The notes under the pieces: model-generated
Told to the model about the DNA's origin: nothing
The model's input: only the letters and a program-made list of their open reading frames with translations
Databases searched by the model: none
NCBI GenBank assembly: GCA_031261945.1
Contig: JAISIQ010000003.1
Span: forward strand, 1-5,419
DNA: 5,419 bases
From: Methanobrevibacter sp.
GTDB lineage: Archaea > Methanobacteriota > Methanobacteria > Methanobacteriales > Methanobacteriaceae
Direction of reading: 5' to 3'
Program-made: the position numbers and the translations under genes
Shown here: piece after piece, positions 4,287 through 5,419 of the stretch
Numbering within the stretch: the stretch's first letter is position 1
Layout of the letters: the number at the start of each line of letters is the position of its first letter

Positions 4287-4832
4287 TTGACAGATGTTGA
4301 TATTAAAATAGAGAATATTGTATCTTCTGCTAGTATTGGAAAAGATATAGAATTAACAGAAGTTTCCAAAGCATTAGAAGGTGTCGAATTTAATAGAGAA
4401 CAGTTCCCAGGATTAGTTTTTAAACTTAAAGATCCTAAAACAGCAGCATTAATTTTTAATTCAGGCAAATTAGTTTGTACTGGTGCTAAATCTATCGAAG
4501 ATTCTAAATTAGCTGTTAAAAAGACAGTAGATCTAATGAGAACTATTGATAAGGATATTCCTAAGGAATTTGATATTATTATACAAAATATTGTCGCTTC
4601 TGCTAACTTAGAAGCAACTCTAAATCTTGAAGCTGTAGCTTTAGAATTAGAGAATACGGAATATGAACCAGAACAATTTCCTGGACTGGTTTACCGTTTA
4701 GATGACCCTAAAGTTGTTTTATTATTATTTGGCTCAGGTAAGGTTGTTTGCACTGGTGCCAAAACAAAAGATGATGCTAAACTCGGTGTAGAAAGGGCCT
4801 ATGATCGACTTAGCGAGTTGGACTTAATATAA
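4287..4832 (+). CDS. tbp: TATA-box-binding protein (archaeal general transcription factor)
   Basis: TBP binds the promoter TATA box, bends it and recruits TFB and RNA polymerase. The 181-residue protein is the standard archaeal size and consists of two direct repeats offset by about 91 residues. Repeat 1 (about 6-84) carries IENIVSSA, EQFPGLVFKLKDPK and FNSGKLVCTGAKS. Repeat 2 (about 97-175) carries IQNIVASA, EQFPGLVYRLDDPK and FGSGKVVCTGAKT. The intercalating phenylalanines are F40/F57 and F131/F148; each pair is 17 residues apart, as in yeast TBP. The tail is short (SELDLI), without the long acidic extension of some archaeal TBPs. Translation starts at TTG. serB follows after 12 bp in the same direction, suggesting cotranscription. 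I recall the same tbp-serB neighbourhood in Methanothermobacter, which would make the pair conserved in the order. Confidence 0.97.
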   Translation: MTDVDIKIENIVSSASIGKDIELTEVSKALEGVEFNREQFPGLVFKLKDPKTAALIFNSGKLVCTGAKSIEDSKLAVKKTVDLMRTIDKDIPKEFDIIIQNIVASANLEATLNLEAVALELENTEYEPEQFPGLVYRLDDPKVVLLLFGSGKVVCTGAKTKDDAKLGVERAYDRLSELDLI

Positions 4833-4834
4833 TT

Positions 4835-4840
4835 GGTGGT
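4835..4840 (+). promoter_or_regulatory. Ribosome binding site of serB in the tbp-serB gap
   Basis: GGTGGT lies in the 12-bp gap after the tbp stop, four bases before TTG 4845. An ATG at 4841 directly abuts it but reads only ATG ATT GAT TAA, so it is not the start of the phosphatase. Confidence 0.65.
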
Positions 4841-4844
4841 ATGA

Positions 4845-5419
4845 TTGATTAAACTTGTAGTATTTGACTTAGATAATGTTATTATTGATGGTGAAGCCAT
4901 AGATGAGATTGGAAAATTAGTAAACGTTCAAGAAGAAATTGCAGAAATCACTAAAAAAGCAATGAATGGTGATTTAGAATTCGAAACATCTATTAAAGAG
5001 AGAGTTAAACTTTTAGAAGGAGCTTCAGTTGAAGAAATTAAAGAATTGGCTAATGGTATAAAATTAATGGAAGGAGCCGAAGAAACTATTAAAGGATTAA
5101 AAGACAATAATCATGAAATAGCTGTTATAAGCGGTAGTTTTGATTTAATTGCAGAACCTATAAAAGAAAAACTCGGCATTGATTACTTATTTACAAATTC
5201 ATTAGTAGAAGAAGATGGAAAATTAACTGGAGAAGTTACAGGGCCTTTAGTTGAAAATACTAAAGCTGATGTTCTTGCAGATTTTGCAAAAGATAAAGGT
5301 ATTTCTCTTGAAGAATGTGTAGCTGTTGGTGACGGAGCTAATGATATTTCAATGATTGAAATAGCTGAATATGGTATTGCTTTTAATGCGAAACCTGCTG
5401 TTAAAGAAATAGCTGATAT
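4845..5419 (+). CDS. serB: Phosphoserine phosphatase, SerB-type HAD hydrolase (3' end outside the window)
   Basis: SerB (EC 3.1.3.3) removes phosphate from O-phospho-L-serine in the last step of serine synthesis, in the cytoplasm. The first 191 codons are visible. HAD motif I is FDLDNVI, with nucleophile D8 and acid/base D10. E17, F46 and R53 (in FETSIKERVKLL) correspond to the substrate-binding Glu20, Phe49 and Arg56 of the Methanocaldococcus jannaschii enzyme. Motif II is VISGSF (S96, G97), motif III is K140 and motif IV is VGDGANDISM (D163, D167). About 20 residues would be missing if it has the usual length near 210, though a C-terminal extension cannot be excluded. The start is TTG: an in-frame TGA at 4842-4844 immediately precedes it, and no in-frame ATG follows before Met40. 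Motif I has Asn-Val where many SerB have Ser-Thr, which the HAD consensus allows. It probably shares the tbp transcript. Confidence 0.9.
   Translation, partial: MIKLVVFDLDNVIIDGEAIDEIGKLVNVQEEIAEITKKAMNGDLEFETSIKERVKLLEGASVEEIKELANGIKLMEGAEETIKGLKDNNHEIAVISGSFDLIAEPIKEKLGIDYLFTNSLVEEDGKLTGEVTGPLVENTKADVLADFAKDKGISLEECVAVGDGANDISMIEIAEYGIAFNAKPAVKEIAD

Noticed and set aside
4268..4468. Reverse-strand open frame inside tbp
   Set aside because: It is antisense to the first TBP repeat and has no independent support.
1..5419. tRNA, rRNA, insertion sequence, riboswitch or defence genes
   Set aside because: No conserved RNA motif, transposase, terminal inverted repeats or defence-type domain is visible on either strand.

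Overview
The window looks like the chromosome of a very AT-rich methanogenic archaeon of the order Methanobacteriales (Methanobrevibacter-like or Methanosphaera-like). I infer this from the methanogenesis enzyme Ftr, an archaeal TATA-binding protein, archaeal TTTATATA promoter boxes, Shine-Dalgarno sites resembling GGTGAT or GGAGG, TTG start codons, and A/T-dominated intergenic DNA. The genus cannot be fixed from this sequence alone.

Layout from left to right: (1) an open frame entering from the left edge and stopping at 292, coding for the C-terminal end of an unidentified membrane protein; (2) a promoter region with two TATA boxes one helical turn apart; (3) ftr, formylmethanofuran:tetrahydromethanopterin formyltransferase, at 458-1351; (4) 465 bp of low-complexity intergenic DNA with a poly-T terminator, hexamer microsatellites, a four-copy 12-bp tandem repeat and a switch from T-rich to A-rich top strand; (5) a fused NAD(P)H-hydrate epimerase/dehydratase (Nnr) at 1817-3406; (6) on the opposite strand and convergent with it, a CYTH-domain protein of the CyaB/triphosphate-tunnel type at 3443-4009; (7) a 277-bp divergent promoter region; (8) tbp, the general transcription factor, at 4287-4832; (9) 12 bp later, the start of a SerB-type phosphoserine phosphatase that runs off the right edge. 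The last two look like one transcription unit, and both start with TTG.

The genes are housekeeping functions: C1 reduction in methanogenesis, repair of damaged NAD(P)H, basal transcription and serine synthesis. I see no mobile element, CRISPR array, toxin-antitoxin pair, defence system or RNA gene. The most unusual signal is a short palindrome, AATAGCTATT, that recurs exactly five times inside nnr. One copy sits in a perfect 20-bp palindrome. It goes with a strict codon-pair habit, in which Ile-Ala is written ATA GCT in nine of eleven cases and Ala-Ile is always GCT ATT. Variants occur in other reading frames and on the other strand. It could be a highly iterated palindrome comparable in kind to cyanobacterial HIP1, or only a codon-pair bias; a genome-wide count would decide.
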